From Pandoraea vervacti (lineage in GTDB: Bacteria > Pseudomonadota > Gammaproteobacteria > Burkholderiales > Burkholderiaceae), in NCBI RefSeq assembly GCF_000934605.2, contig NZ_CP010897.2, forward strand, positions 3,286,001-3,350,000: a stretch of DNA of 64,000 bases, in the 5' to 3' direction. Position 1 is the stretch's first letter. The number at the start of each line of letters is the position of its first letter. The position numbers were made by a program, and so were the translations under genes. Shown here piece after piece: positions 34,915-44,838 of the stretch. Below the pieces are notes generated by a model that ran no database searches, was not told where the DNA came from, and worked only from the letters and a program-made list of their open reading frames with translations.

Positions 34915-34951
34915 CAAAAAGAAAAGCCCCGGCGCTTTCACGCCGGGGCTT
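34915..34951 (-). terminator. intrinsic terminator of the 34974 lipoprotein gene
   Basis: On the minus strand AGCCCCGGCG, a six-base loop, CGCCGGGGCT, then TTTTCTTTTT. It lies about 25 bases after the stop codon. Confidence 0.9.
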
Positions 34952-34973
34952 CCCATCTCGGATGACGCACCGA

Positions 34974-35381
34974 TCAGTCGTTACTGCCCGCGTAAGGCAC
35001 CATGCAGCGCTTGACGGTGTTCTCGAAGTCACGCGGCAGGTTGCTGCCCGGGGTCTCGAAGTACTGGATACGGGCGCCGAACCCGCCTTGCATGACGTCG
35101 ACGTACGGGTTGTAGATCGCGTTGTTGTCCTTGTCGTGACCACGATAGACACGCACACGGTCCGCCCCCTGACGCGCGTAGCTCGTCGAATCGACGTTGG
35201 TAGAAAGCTCGCTCCAGCCGTGGTAGATGCAATTGAGCACCATGAAACGATCGGCACTGGTGCCTTGATCGAGCAGTCGACCCGTTGCCGGATCGGGCCG
35301 GCTCATCTGGTTGATCGGACCACAGCCTGCCGTCAGACCCGCCAGTACTGCCACCGTCGCCATCAGCGCCACTCGCTTCAT
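34974..35381 (-). CDS. small lipoprotein, function unknown
   Basis: 135 residues. The lipoprotein signal MATVAVLAGLTAGC gives a Cys at residue 20. The mature part contains DQGTSADRFMVLNCIYHGWS and a C-terminal segment RDFENTVKRCMVPYAGSND, with two further cysteines that may pair. I do not recognise a named family. It is a single-gene unit with its own terminator. Confidence 0.75.
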   Translation of the reverse strand: MKRVALMATVAVLAGLTAGCGPINQMSRPDPATGRLLDQGTSADRFMVLNCIYHGWSELSTNVDSTSYARQGADRVRVYRGHDKDNNAIYNPYVDVMQGGFGARIQYFETPGSNLPRDFENTVKRCMVPYAGSND

Positions 35382-35458
35382 ACCTCGACACCCTCAACTG
35401 AGCAAAAAGATGCGCAATGTTACCCGGTTAGGCGGGCCGCCGCCATGGACATGCCCGC

Positions 35459-37093
35459 TCACGCGGCCAGCGACAGCGGGGCGCCACCGGCCGAGTGCAA
35501 TGCGGTGCGTCGCCCGCTGCCCGGCGCGACGCCCTGCGCCAGCGCTTCGTCACCCAGCCGGAACCGCGCCATTTCCTCACGCAACGCGTGGGTCTGGTCC
35601 TCCAGCGACGCTGCCGCCGCTGCCGCCTGCTCCACCAACGCCGCGTTCTGCTGCGTCACGGTGTCCATCTGCGTGACGGCCTGATTGACCTGTTCGATGC
35701 CGCCGCTCTGTTCGTCCGACGCCGCCGAGATTTCGCCCATGATGTCGGTCACCCGCTGCACGGCTTGCATGATCTCGTCCATCGTGCGTCCCGCTTCGGT
35801 CACCAGCGTCGAGCCGTCGGACACCTTCTGCGCCGACGCCTCGATGAGCGCCTTGATTTCGCGTGCGGCCGTGGCGCTGCGCTGGGCCAGCGTGCGCACC
35901 TCGCCGGCCACCACCGCGAAGCCGCGCCCCTGCTCGCCGGCTCGCGCAGCCTCGACGGCCGCGTTGAGCGCGAGGATATTGGTCTGGAACGCAATGCCGT
36001 CGATGACCGCAATGATGTCGACGACCTGCGACGAACTTGCCGAGATACCCTGCATCGTGTCGACCACGCGCGCCACGACGCGCGCGCCACGTGTCGCGAT
36101 GTCCGAGGCGTTGACGGCCAACTGGCTCGCCTGGCGCGCGTTGTCGGCATTCTGTTTGACGGTCGCCGTCAGTTGCTCCATCGAGGAGGCCGTCTCTTCG
36201 AGGGATGCCGCCTGCTGTTCGGTGCGCGCCGACAAATCGGTATTGCCCGCCGAGATCTCGGCCGTGGCAGTGGCCATGGCGTCGCAACTGTGGCGCACAC
36301 CGCGGATCGTGCCGGCCAGTCTGGACTGCATCGTCTCGAGCCCGCGCATGAGCATCGACATTTCGTCCTTGCCACGCACGTGCACGGGGTTGTCGAGTTG
36401 GCCCGCGGAAATGTTCTCGAAATGCGACAACGCCTCGTTCAGCGGCCGCATGATCGCGCCGCGCAACGAGAAGTAGCACGCGATGGCCATCAGCACGCCC
36501 AGCGCCGTCGCGCCGATGCTCAACCAGCGAAACGCCGCGAGCTCTGTCATCGACGCCTCATAGGTCTGCTCGCCGAGCTTGAGCTTGTAGGCGGCGAGCG
36601 CATCGCTTGCCGTGGTCAGCGACGCGTAGTGCTTCGGCAGCACGTTCATCGTGATCTCGTCCATGGCGGTACGGTCACGCGCGTCGATGGCGGCGAGCAT
36701 CGGGTCCATGCCCTGGGCGAAGAATGTCGCGCGCCGGGTGGCAACGTCATCCGCCAGACGTTGCTCTTCGGCCCCATGGGGCAGCGCCTGATATGCCGCC
36801 CATGCCGCATTGGCGTCCTTGATCATGTTGCGCGCACGGGCGGCAACCTTGTCGACGTCGGGCGATTCGGGATGCAGCACGATGCGATCGAGAATCGCGC
36901 GCGTTCGCGCAAGCGTGGCGTTGTCCTTACCGAGCGCCACGGTCGCCGCGAGATGATTGGCATACGTTTCGCGAAGCGCATCGCCAGTGCGCGTCATGCC
37001 GGCCATGCCCAATGCGCCCAACACAATCAATAACACCGCCAACAGCGCCATGGTCATGCCCAGGCGCGCCTTGATCGAAAAGCTTCGCAACAT
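35459..37093 (-). CDS. methyl-accepting chemotaxis protein
   Basis: 544 residues. A first membrane segment (MTMALLAVLLIVLGALGMAG) is followed by a periplasmic four-helix-bundle sensor of about 155 residues, a second segment near residue 190 (LSIGATALGVLMAIACYFSL) and HAMP (MRPLNEALSHFENISAGQLD). The cytoplasmic signalling hairpin contains the tip EQGRGFAVVAGEVRTLAQRS. No C-terminal NWETF pentapeptide for CheR/CheB binding is present. The ligand cannot be told. No chemotaxis kinase genes are adjacent. Confidence 0.93.
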   Translation of the reverse strand: MLRSFSIKARLGMTMALLAVLLIVLGALGMAGMTRTGDALRETYANHLAATVALGKDNATLARTRAILDRIVLHPESPDVDKVAARARNMIKDANAAWAAYQALPHGAEEQRLADDVATRRATFFAQGMDPMLAAIDARDRTAMDEITMNVLPKHYASLTTASDALAAYKLKLGEQTYEASMTELAAFRWLSIGATALGVLMAIACYFSLRGAIMRPLNEALSHFENISAGQLDNPVHVRGKDEMSMLMRGLETMQSRLAGTIRGVRHSCDAMATATAEISAGNTDLSARTEQQAASLEETASSMEQLTATVKQNADNARQASQLAVNASDIATRGARVVARVVDTMQGISASSSQVVDIIAVIDGIAFQTNILALNAAVEAARAGEQGRGFAVVAGEVRTLAQRSATAAREIKALIEASAQKVSDGSTLVTEAGRTMDEIMQAVQRVTDIMGEISAASDEQSGGIEQVNQAVTQMDTVTQQNAALVEQAAAAAASLEDQTHALREEMARFRLGDEALAQGVAPGSGRRTALHSAGGAPLSLAA

Positions 37094-37428
37094 GCTGTCG
37101 TCTCCGTCTTGCTGAATGGGTATCCCACCCCTGTCCGGCCTCTGATGGGCCAGTACTACTTGTCACATCGGCGCATCGCGCGCCAGACTTGAGCATCCTG
37201 CGGGTTTACGTGCCTGTGAGCCAAGATGCCGACGCGCGCCCGGATTGATCGATATCAATCGTCGGGCGTCCGACACGTCGCGTAAAGGTCGAGTCAGGTC
37301 GAGTCAGCTCGAGATCGTCACGCGAACTCACCGGGAAGACGCCGAGGAACGACGCCGTGCTGCGAGTGATCGGGGGGTGTGCGAAATCTTATTACGTTTT
37401 TTATATATACATTCAATATATTCGGATC
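37094..37428. other. divergent intergenic region between the chemoreceptor and TPR genes
   Basis: Divergent genes on both sides, so promoters for both should lie here. The stretch TTTTTTATATATACATTCAATATATTC, written here as positions 37398-37423, is strongly AT-rich just before ATG 37429. A 10-base unit GTCGAGTCAG is nearly repeated at 37288-37310. No other gene is seen. Confidence 0.5.
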
Positions 37429-37731
37429 ATGATCGAAGGACTTGAGAAACTGTTGGCCGCCGGCAAGGACAACGCCCTGTTGCGCTTTGGTCTCGGAAAG
37501 GCCTATCTGGACCTGCGGGATTTCACCGTCGCCGCCGATCACCTCGCGCGTTGTGTCGCGTTTGACGGGGCCTACACCGCAGCGTGGAAATTGCTGGGCA
37601 AGGCGCGTCAGGGCGCGGGCGACATCGAGGGCGCGCGCGACGCATGGACGCGCGGCATCTCGGCGGCGCAGGCGCACGGCGACCGGCAAGCGGAGAAGGA
37701 AATGACGGTCTTTCTCAAACGGCTGGGCTGA
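37429..37731 (+). CDS. small tetratricopeptide-repeat protein
   Basis: 100 residues from ATG 37429; an in-frame upstream ATG reads through AT-rich promoter DNA and is rejected. The protein is almost wholly TPR helices: NALLRFGLGKAYLDLRDFTV, AAWKLLGKARQGAGDIEGAR and an Ala/Lys-rich end. No signal peptide. It probably acts as a cytoplasmic interaction module; no partner can be named. The lysE-type gene follows after 119 bases. Confidence 0.8.
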   Translation: MIEGLEKLLAAGKDNALLRFGLGKAYLDLRDFTVAADHLARCVAFDGAYTAAWKLLGKARQGAGDIEGARDAWTRGISAAQAHGDRQAEKEMTVFLKRLG

Positions 37732-37850
37732 ATTCGCACGATGTGACCGCTCGGTTTTTCCGAACCGGCGTGTACACCGCGAGCATGGTATCTTGCAGCC
37801 TGCTCCTTTCACGAGACTCGAACGCATCGAGCGTTCGGGATGCCACCACA

Positions 37851-38483
37851 ATGCCCGAAATCTCCACCTGGCTGGCCTTCGCCCTGGTCGCCATCGGCAT
37901 GGCCCTGACGCCCGGGCCAAACATGATGTATCTGATTTCGCGCTCGTTATGCCAGGGACCTGCCGCCGGTCTTGTGTCGCTGGGCGGCGTGGCATTGGGC
38001 TTCGTCTTCTACATGCTTTGTGCGGCTTTCGGTATTACCGCCCTGCTCTTCGCGGTGCCGTTCGCCTACGATGCGTTGCGCTTTGGCGGCGCCATCTACC
38101 TGCTATGGCTGTCATGGCAAGCGCTCAAGCCCGGCGGCCGGTCCCCGTTCGAGGTGCGTACGCTACCAAAGGACAGTAATCGTCGTCTTTTCACGATGGG
38201 CCTGCTGACTTCGGTGCTGAATCCGAAAATCGCCATGCTTTATCTCGCGCTGCTGCCGCAGTTCGTGCACCCCGGGCACGGGAGTGTACTGACGCAGTCG
38301 CTGTTCCTCGGCGTCACGCAAATCGTTTGCAGCGTGGCGGTGAATGCCTCCGTGGCGCTATCGGCCGGCGCGATTTCGCGCTTTCTCGGCCAGCGTCCGG
38401 CATGGCTGCGTATTCAGCGTTACCTGATGGGCGGTGTGCTCGGCGCACTGGCCCTACGTATGGCAACGGAGGCGCGTCGCTGA
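37851..38483 (+). CDS. LysE/RhtB-family amino-acid exporter
   Basis: 210 residues from ATG 37851 (MPEISTWLAFALVAIGMALT). The family signature TPGPNMMYLISRSL lies in the first membrane segment. About six membrane segments are visible, with the GLLTSVLNPKIAMLYLALLPQF motif in the middle. Members export amino acids or related small molecules across the inner membrane. The substrate is unknown. The frame stays open 89 codons upstream but that part overlaps the end of the TPR gene in another frame. Confidence 0.9.
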   Translation: MPEISTWLAFALVAIGMALTPGPNMMYLISRSLCQGPAAGLVSLGGVALGFVFYMLCAAFGITALLFAVPFAYDALRFGGAIYLLWLSWQALKPGGRSPFEVRTLPKDSNRRLFTMGLLTSVLNPKIAMLYLALLPQFVHPGHGSVLTQSLFLGVTQIVCSVAVNASVALSAGAISRFLGQRPAWLRIQRYLMGGVLGALALRMATEARR

Positions 38484-38686
38484 CGATGCGCCCCGTGCGC
38501 GAGCGGCGACGGCGCATGCCGGATGCTCGTGTCGCGCCCCCCCCCGCAGTCTGTCCACCGTAGCCCCCTACTTTTTTCGGGAGGGATGCGCCGGGCGTGG
38601 CATACTGCACCGATTTCGCCGCGCGGCGGGGATCCACGCAGCGCTAGGCCGGCCGGCCTGTTCCCATCCTGCATTTTTCGTTGGGT

Positions 38687-41248
38687 ATGTCCTTGAAGCA
38701 TTGTTTGCCGCCTCGTGCGCCGTCGCAACGCGCGCACCGCTTGTCCCCCGTCGTCACCCCTCAGGCGCAGTCATCGCACGCCGCCTCGCCTCGCCTTCAT
38801 GGCGCTTCCTTCGGCGGTCTCCTTGGTCGCGTTGGTCGCGTTGGTCGCCCCATCGGTCGCCAGCGCGGTTTCGGCACGATTGGCGTCATCCTCGTCGCCC
38901 TGGCAGGGCTGGCGGTTGTCGCGGCCCTGATCGTCGGGTATGCGCTGATCGTCATGCGCCCGAATCTGCCGCCGCTGGATGTCATCACCGACTATCGGCC
39001 CAAGGTGCCGTTGCGCGTCTATACGTCCGATAACGTGCTGATCGGCGAATTCGGCGAAGAACGACGCAGCCTGGTGACCATCGACCAGATCCCGGACGTG
39101 ATGAAAAAAGCGGTGCTCGCCATCGAGGACTACCGCTTCTACGACCACGGCGGCGTCGATTTCATCGGGATTCTGCGTGCGGGCGTGTCGGACGTGATGC
39201 ACGGCGGCGCAGCGCAGGGCGCCAGTACGATCACCATGCAGGTCGCCCGCAACTTCTTCCTCTCCCGCGAGAAGACGGCCACCCGCAAGATTTACGAAAT
39301 GTTGCTCGCGTACAAGATCGAGTCCGCGCTGTCCAAGGACAAGATTCTTGAGCTGTACATGAACCAGATCTACCTGGGCCAACGCGCGTACGGCTTCGCC
39401 AGTGCGGCACGGATCTACTTCGGCAAGGACCTGAAAGACATCACGCTGGGCGAAGCTGCGATGCTCGCCGGTCTGCCCAAGGCGCCCTCTGCCTATAACC
39501 CCATCGTCAACCCCAAGCGCGCGAAGATCCGGCAGGAGTACATCCTCAAGCGCATGCTCGATCTGGGCTACATCTCGCGCAATCAATACGAGGATGCGCT
39601 GCACGAACCGATTCGCACGCGCACGTCCGGCAACGAGTACAACGTGCATGCCGAGTACGTCGCGGAGATGGTGCGTCAGGCGGTGTACGACGAGTACAAG
39701 GACGACACCTACACGCGCGGTCTGACGGTCATCACCACGCTCGATGCCAAAAAGCAGCAAGCGGCGTATGAAGCGGTGCGCGCGGGCGTGCTCGATTACG
39801 AGCGCCGGCACGCCTATCGCGGCCCCGAGGGCTTTGTGGAACTTCCGGCTGCCATGCCGGACCGTCAGCAACTGATCGAAGACACGCTGCTGGAGCATCC
39901 CGATAACGGCGACCTCATGGCGGCGGTGGTCGTGGCGGCGAGTGCGTCGCAAGTCACGGCGGTGCCGCTGTCGGGCGACGCCGCCGTCATCAATGGGGAC
40001 GGCATCGGCTTCGCCGCCTCGGCCCTCTCGCCCAAGGCCAACGAGAAGATTCGCATTCGCGTGGGCTCGATCATCCGCGTCATGAAGGACGCTAAGGGCA
40101 AATGGCGCATTTCGCAGTTGCCCGAAGTGCAAGGGTCGTTGGTTTCGCTCTCACCGGACGATGGTGCAATCCGTGCGCTCATCGGCGGCTTCGACTTCAA
40201 CCAGAGCAAGTTCAACCGTGCAACGCAGGCATGGCGTCAGCCGGGATCGACGTTCAAGCCGGTGGTCTATTCGGCGGCCATCGAAAAAGGCGTCAGCCCT
40301 GCCACGATGGTCATGGACGGCCCGCTGAACCTGCCCCCCGCGCAAACGGGCGGCCAGGCGTGGGACCCGCATGACGACGACGCCTTCAGCGGCCCGATGA
40401 CGGTGCGCGAAGGTCTGCAACGCTCGAAGAACCTCGTTGCGATCCGTCTGCTGCAATTCGCCGGCACGCAGTACACGCAGGATTACGCCACGCGCTTCGG
40501 CTTCGACGCCGACAAAGTGCCGCCCTATCTGCCGATGGCCCTCGGCGCCGGACAGACCACGCCGCTGCAACTCGCAGGGGCGTATGCCGTGTTCGCCAAC
40601 GGCGGTTATCGCGTCGCACCGTATCTCATCAGCGAGATCCGCGATGCGCGCGGCAACGTGCTGAACAAGGCGACGCCGGTTGTCGCGGGCGTCAACGCGG
40701 CGCGCGCTATTTCCGCGCCGAACGCGTTCATCATGAACAGTCTGCTGCAAACGGTGGCGCAGCGCGGCACGGGCTCGGGAACGAACGCGCTCAAGCGCAC
40801 AGACATCGCCGGCAAGACCGGCACGACCAACGACGCCGTCGACGGCTGGTTCGCCGGTTATCAGCGCTCGCTCGTCGCCGTCGCATGGCTCGGCTTCGAC
40901 CAGCCGAAAACGCTCGGCAGCCGGGAATTCGGCGCACAACTGGCGCTGCCCGTCTGGCTCAAGTACATGGGGGTCGCGCTCAACGGGGTACCGCAGCAGC
41001 AAATGCCGATGCCCGAGGGCGTGAGCGTCGTGAACGGCGAGTTGTACGAATCCGACAAGCTGCCGGGCAATGGCTTTGTCGCTAGCATCGGCATCGAAGA
41101 CAACAGCGGAGGCTTCTCGCTGCCGTTCTTCGGCAACCGTTCGCCGTCGCCCGCAGCCCCGCCGCCCGCTGCCGGTCAGCCGCCCTCGCCCGGCGGCACC
41201 GACGCCAGCGAGAAAGCCCGCATTCTCGATATGTTCAAGCACCCGTGA
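38687..41248 (+). CDS. mrcA: penicillin-binding protein 1A
   Basis: 853 residues from ATG 38687; a TTG two codons earlier is possible. The first ~65 residues are an Arg/Pro/Ser-rich cytoplasmic tail, followed by one membrane anchor (TIGVILVALAGLAVVAALIV). The glycosyltransferase domain has EDYRFYDHGGVDF with the catalytic Glu and GASTITMQVARNFFLSREKT. The transpeptidase domain has SxxK in QPGSTFKPVVYSAA, SKN in LQRSKNLVAIRLL and KTGTTNDAV. It makes and cross-links peptidoglycan in the periplasm. A terminator follows at 41324. Confidence 0.95.
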   Translation: MSLKHCLPPRAPSQRAHRLSPVVTPQAQSSHAASPRLHGASFGGLLGRVGRVGRPIGRQRGFGTIGVILVALAGLAVVAALIVGYALIVMRPNLPPLDVITDYRPKVPLRVYTSDNVLIGEFGEERRSLVTIDQIPDVMKKAVLAIEDYRFYDHGGVDFIGILRAGVSDVMHGGAAQGASTITMQVARNFFLSREKTATRKIYEMLLAYKIESALSKDKILELYMNQIYLGQRAYGFASAARIYFGKDLKDITLGEAAMLAGLPKAPSAYNPIVNPKRAKIRQEYILKRMLDLGYISRNQYEDALHEPIRTRTSGNEYNVHAEYVAEMVRQAVYDEYKDDTYTRGLTVITTLDAKKQQAAYEAVRAGVLDYERRHAYRGPEGFVELPAAMPDRQQLIEDTLLEHPDNGDLMAAVVVAASASQVTAVPLSGDAAVINGDGIGFAASALSPKANEKIRIRVGSIIRVMKDAKGKWRISQLPEVQGSLVSLSPDDGAIRALIGGFDFNQSKFNRATQAWRQPGSTFKPVVYSAAIEKGVSPATMVMDGPLNLPPAQTGGQAWDPHDDDAFSGPMTVREGLQRSKNLVAIRLLQFAGTQYTQDYATRFGFDADKVPPYLPMALGAGQTTPLQLAGAYAVFANGGYRVAPYLISEIRDARGNVLNKATPVVAGVNAARAISAPNAFIMNSLLQTVAQRGTGSGTNALKRTDIAGKTGTTNDAVDGWFAGYQRSLVAVAWLGFDQPKTLGSREFGAQLALPVWLKYMGVALNGVPQQQMPMPEGVSVVNGELYESDKLPGNGFVASIGIEDNSGGFSLPFFGNRSPSPAAPPPAAGQPPSPGGTDASEKARILDMFKHP

Positions 41249-41323
41249 TTTCGCCCTGAGTCCGGTGAGTCCCGGACTCACGCCGGTGTGAGCGGCGTCG
41301 ATCCGATCCTCCGGCAAGCCCAG

Positions 41324-41362
41324 GAACGGCCGCCCGTGAACCGACACGGCGGCCGTTTTTGC
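41324..41362 (+). terminator. intrinsic terminator after mrcA
   Basis: AACGGCCGCCCGTG, a six-base loop, then CACGGCGGCCGTTTTTGC with one mismatch. It lies about 75 bases after the mrcA stop. Confidence 0.85.
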
Positions 41363-41497
41363 TTTGGCTTGCGTCATCCTGCGGAACGCAAGAACGTACA
41401 AGCGTGCGCGGGGCCGAAACCGCTATGCTGAGCGCTCCGTTCATTGCTCAGTTCATCGCTCCGTTCATCTCTTACCCATCTACAGGAACGTTTCACC

Positions 41498-42304
41498 ATG
41501 CCGGTTCTGTCCCGCACGGCAAGCTTCGCCGCAGGTGCTCGCGATACGTTGCCGATGATCGTCGGCGCTGCGCCATTCGGTCTGATCTTCGGCGCGCTGG
41601 TCGCCTCCACGCCTCTGGCGCTATGGCACGGTCAACTGATGTCGCTAACCGTGTTCGCCGGGTCCAGCCAGTTCATCGCTGCCGGGTTGTTCGCCACGGG
41701 CGTGGGTTACGCCGTCCTGTGGGCAACGACGCTGATCGTCAATCTGCGACACATGCTGTACGCCGCGAATCTGTTGCCACACGTAAAGCACCTGAACTTG
41801 CGCTGGCGTGCCGTGCTGGGCTTTCTGCTTACCGACGAAACGTTTGCTGTCACCAGCAGCTATTTCCATCGCCACCCGGACGACCCGATGGGCCACTGGT
41901 ACTTCCTCGGCTCCGCGCTGTCGATGTATCTGAACTGGCAACTGTGGACGTTGGCCGGCCTGCTGTTCGGCGCCGCCTTTCCCCGTCTGCAAACCCTCGG
42001 GCTGGACTTCGCGATGGTGGCGACGTTCATCGCGATCATCGTGCCGCAAATGGCGCGCGCGCCCTGGGCGATTGCGACGATCGTCGCCGGCGCGTCCGCG
42101 TTTCTGTGTCGGGGGATGCCTTACAAGCTCGGGCTGCTCGTGGCCGTTGCGCTCGGCATTGCCGCTGGCATGCTCGCCCTGCATGCGAAGCGTCGGGACG
42201 GCGCGCGACCGGACTCGGGCGGCGCGAATAACGATCGCCGAAACAGTGCGCAGGATCCCTCCGGCATGCGCTCGCAGGAAGCGCCGAAGGGAGGTGCGCA
42301 ATGA
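41498..42304 (+). CDS. azlC: AzlC-family branched-chain amino-acid exporter, large subunit
   Basis: 268 residues from ATG 41498 (MPVLSRTASFAAGARDTLPM), with ACAGGA upstream; the longer frame is poorly conserved. AzlC signatures include PFGLIFGALVAS, FAGSSQFIAAGLFATG and NLRHMLYAANLLP. Five or six membrane segments end near residue 235, and the last ~35 residues are hydrophilic (Asp/Arg/Ser). With AzlD it forms an exporter for branched-chain amino acids. The stop overlaps azlD as ATGA, so translation is coupled. Confidence 0.92.
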   Translation: MPVLSRTASFAAGARDTLPMIVGAAPFGLIFGALVASTPLALWHGQLMSLTVFAGSSQFIAAGLFATGVGYAVLWATTLIVNLRHMLYAANLLPHVKHLNLRWRAVLGFLLTDETFAVTSSYFHRHPDDPMGHWYFLGSALSMYLNWQLWTLAGLLFGAAFPRLQTLGLDFAMVATFIAIIVPQMARAPWAIATIVAGASAFLCRGMPYKLGLLVAVALGIAAGMLALHAKRRDGARPDSGGANNDRRNSAQDPSGMRSQEAPKGGAQ

Positions 42305-42624
42305 ACTACGTCGTCGCAATTCTCGGCATGGCGGGCGTAACGTTCGCGGTCAAGGCCGGCATCTTCGTGCTCGGCGACCGGGTGCGTTTTCCCGAGTGGC
42401 TGCGCGAAGCCCTGTCGTTCGTTCCCGTCACGGTGCTCACGGCGATCATCGTGCCCATGACGCTTGCCCCGCACGGCGATGGCCTCGAACTGACGTGGCG
42501 CAACCCGCAACTCGTAGCCGCGCTGGTCGCGATCGCCGTGTGTGCGGCAACGCGTCATCAGCTACTCACGATCGGCGCGGGACTGGCTGTCATTTTTGCC
42601 TGGCAGCTAGGCGTGCTCGCCTAA
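42301..42624 (+). CDS. azlD: AzlD-family branched-chain amino-acid exporter, small subunit
   Basis: 107 residues with four membrane segments (VVAILGMAGVTFAVKAGIFV; LSFVPVTVLTAIIVPMTLAP; LVAALVAIAVCAATRH; ITIGAGLAVIFAWQL-type end). It is the obligate partner of AzlC. The ATG overlaps the azlC stop. The operon ends at the bidirectional terminator at 42625. Confidence 0.9.
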   Translation: MNYVVAILGMAGVTFAVKAGIFVLGDRVRFPEWLREALSFVPVTVLTAIIVPMTLAPHGDGLELTWRNPQLVAALVAIAVCAATRHQLLTIGAGLAVIFAWQLGVLA

Positions 42625-42654
42625 GAAAAAAGCGCCGTAACAGGCGCTTTTTTT
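42625..42654. terminator. bidirectional terminator between azlD and gshA
   Basis: AAAAAAGCGCC, loop GTAACA, GGCGCTTTTTTTT. The A-run and T-run on both sides let it serve the plus-strand azlCD and the minus-strand gshA. Confidence 0.92.
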
Positions 42655-42685
42655 CCATGGAACCGCACCGATCGTCGGCGCAGGG

Positions 42686-44341
42686 TCAGACGCTCATCGT
42701 TCCCAGCGTTCCGGCGCGATAGGCGGCAACGAAGGCATCGAAGTCCCCGACCTGCGTGCGCTCGAGTTCGGCTTGCGTGTTGAGCGACTTGCGCGCCAGC
42801 GTCTCGAAATGATCGATGACGGCAGCATCGAGGGGCATGTCGCGCAACGTCCGCGCGTGACGCTTGCTCTGTTCCAGTGCAAACGCCTGAAACGCGCCGC
42901 CCGCCGTGCCGCGCAGCGGTTCGAGCGCGGCCATGACACGGGCGGACGGCGTGAGCGATACGTCCCGCACCTTGGCACGCTGCAAGGCCATCGAATGCGC
43001 ATAGTGAGCGCCGCCGCGTTGCGCGTCGAACGCCGCTGCGGTGCGATCGATGCGATCGAGCAGTTCGTCGGCCCAGTCGGACAACGTGATCGCTTCGCCG
43101 CCGCGATGGAGCATCAGGCCCGGCTTGCGGCCCGCTTTGACCACATGCGCGAAGTTATCGCGATTCTCCACGTTCTCGGCGTTCGAACACGACGGGCTGT
43201 TCTCCAGTGCGCAGAACAACAGGAAGGCGTCGATGAATCGCGCCGTGTCGACGTCAATCCCGACCGGCTCGAACGGATCGATGTCGATACAACGCACTTC
43301 GACGTACTGCACGCCCCGGCGCGCGAGCGCCTGCACCGGACGCTCGCCACTGTACGTCACACGTTTCGGACGAATCGTCGCGTAGAACTCGTTTTCGATT
43401 TGCAGCAGGTTCGTCGAGAGCTGAATCCATTGCCCGTCGCGCTTCGTGCCGAGCGCTTCGTAAGCCGGATGCGGCTGGCTCACCGCCTGCGTGAGCGCAT
43501 CGATATAGCTCGGCAGGCAGTCGTAGCAGGGCGAGACTTCCGATTGCGCGCTGTTCTGATAACCCAGATCGCTCATGCGCAGGCTGGTGGCATACGGCAG
43601 CCCGAGCGTGCCTTCGTCGAAGGTCTCCAGACCATGGTCGCGCCCGCGCAGGAACTCGGCGTGCAGCACCGGCGAAGCACCGAACAGATACATCAGCAAC
43701 CAGCTGTAGCGGCGGAAGTTGCGGATAAGCGCGACGTAACGCGCCGACTGATAGTCACGCGGGGAGTCCGTCGCCCCTTCGGCTTCGCGAAGCAGTTCCC
43801 AGACGGGCTCCGCGAGCGAGAAGTTGTAATGGATGCCCGCAATGCACTGCATCGGCTTGCCGTAACGCAGCGCAAGGCCGCGACGATACACATGCTTGAG
43901 CATGCCGATGTGGGAGGTACCGTAATCAGCAATCGGAATCACGTCCTCCGGCGGCAATGCCGGCGGCATCGAATCGCTCCACAGCAGTTCGGCGCCGAGC
44001 TTGCGATAGGCGAACTGATGAATCTCGTCGAGACGGGCAATGACATCGGCGGCGTCGCGTTGCGGCGGCGTGATGAACTCGAGCAGTGCCTCGGAGTAAT
44101 CTGTGGTGATCTCTTCGTTGGTGAGCGCGGAGCCCAGCGCGCGAGGATGCGGCGTGAGCGCAAGTGCGCCGCTGGCCTCGACGCGCAGCGTTTCACGTTC
44201 GATGCCCGACAGGCCCTGACCGAGCAGATCCCGGTGCGCGGGCTGCATGATGAGCGCCAGACGCTGATCGAGCAACGCGTGGGCGTCAGACTGACCAGCG
44301 TGAGCGGTGGTAGGTTCGTTTTGACGATTCTGGTTTTCCAA
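42686..44341 (-). CDS. gshA: glutamate-cysteine ligase
   Basis: 551 residues, of the long proteobacterial (E. coli-like) class. Conserved blocks are LSGIERETLRVEASGALALT, ALTNEEITTDYSEALLEFIT, SHIGMLKHVYRRGLALRYGK, and GIHYNFS followed later by RYVALIRNFRRYSWLLMYLF. It joins L-glutamate and L-cysteine using ATP, the first step of glutathione synthesis in the cytoplasm. The gene stands alone; gshB is not in the window. It ends at the bidirectional terminator. Confidence 0.95.
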   Translation of the reverse strand: MENQNRQNEPTTAHAGQSDAHALLDQRLALIMQPAHRDLLGQGLSGIERETLRVEASGALALTPHPRALGSALTNEEITTDYSEALLEFITPPQRDAADVIARLDEIHQFAYRKLGAELLWSDSMPPALPPEDVIPIADYGTSHIGMLKHVYRRGLALRYGKPMQCIAGIHYNFSLAEPVWELLREAEGATDSPRDYQSARYVALIRNFRRYSWLLMYLFGASPVLHAEFLRGRDHGLETFDEGTLGLPYATSLRMSDLGYQNSAQSEVSPCYDCLPSYIDALTQAVSQPHPAYEALGTKRDGQWIQLSTNLLQIENEFYATIRPKRVTYSGERPVQALARRGVQYVEVRCIDIDPFEPVGIDVDTARFIDAFLLFCALENSPSCSNAENVENRDNFAHVVKAGRKPGLMLHRGGEAITLSDWADELLDRIDRTAAAFDAQRGGAHYAHSMALQRAKVRDVSLTPSARVMAALEPLRGTAGGAFQAFALEQSKRHARTLRDMPLDAAVIDHFETLARKSLNTQAELERTQVGDFDAFVAAYRAGTLGTMSV

Positions 44342-44838
44342 CTTCCATCCCTCTGGACAAGCGCGGTGCTATGGCATGACTGTCGCCGAGAAGATCCGGC
44401 ATGACGAGACGTCATGGTCGGCGCGGGTTTCGGCGGCGAACGGCATACGGAGGTCTACGGGGTGCCGACGGCAACGGCACGACCGCCGGAATCGGGATTC
44501 CGGGGAACGCGCCCGATGCGCGGCACGGCGCGAATTTGGCCTGAGCATAACTGAAAACGCCAAACCGCGTCGGGCGCCGCTTCGCCGGGGCAATTCGCGC
44601 CATCACGGCCGAAATGCGCATCAACGTCGGCCTCAATGGGACTCAACACCGCGGCACTCAACACCGCCCCCGATCCATGCGGCGAGACCGTCGTCGCGAA
44701 TCGCCGCCACAAAGACGGCGCGACCCGGTCCCGTGCGGCGTTGCTCACCACGTCCGGCACACAGCCTCAGCGCGCGCCTGAGTCGGCCTGCGTGAATGCC
44801 GCATTGGCGGCCTGCCGCCGCGCATCGATACTGAGCGC
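44342..44838. other. divergent intergenic region between gshA and the TauE/SafE gene
   Basis: About 500 bases with divergent neighbours, so promoters of both genes should lie here. A 12-bp direct repeat ACTCAACACCGC occurs at 44641-44652 and 44656-44667. Short frames on both strands show the Arg/Ala bias of shadow ORFs and have no ribosome-binding site. No gene is supported. Confidence 0.6.

Noticed and set aside
38500..38560. C-rich run before mrcA as a phase-variable tract
   Set aside because: The run of nine C at about 38540 lies outside any supported coding frame and is followed by host-like intergenic DNA, so no gene would be switched.
44376..44795. Plus-strand ORF between gshA and the TauE/SafE gene
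   Set aside because: Arg/Ala-rich composition, no ribosome-binding site, and it fills a region that must hold two divergent promoters.
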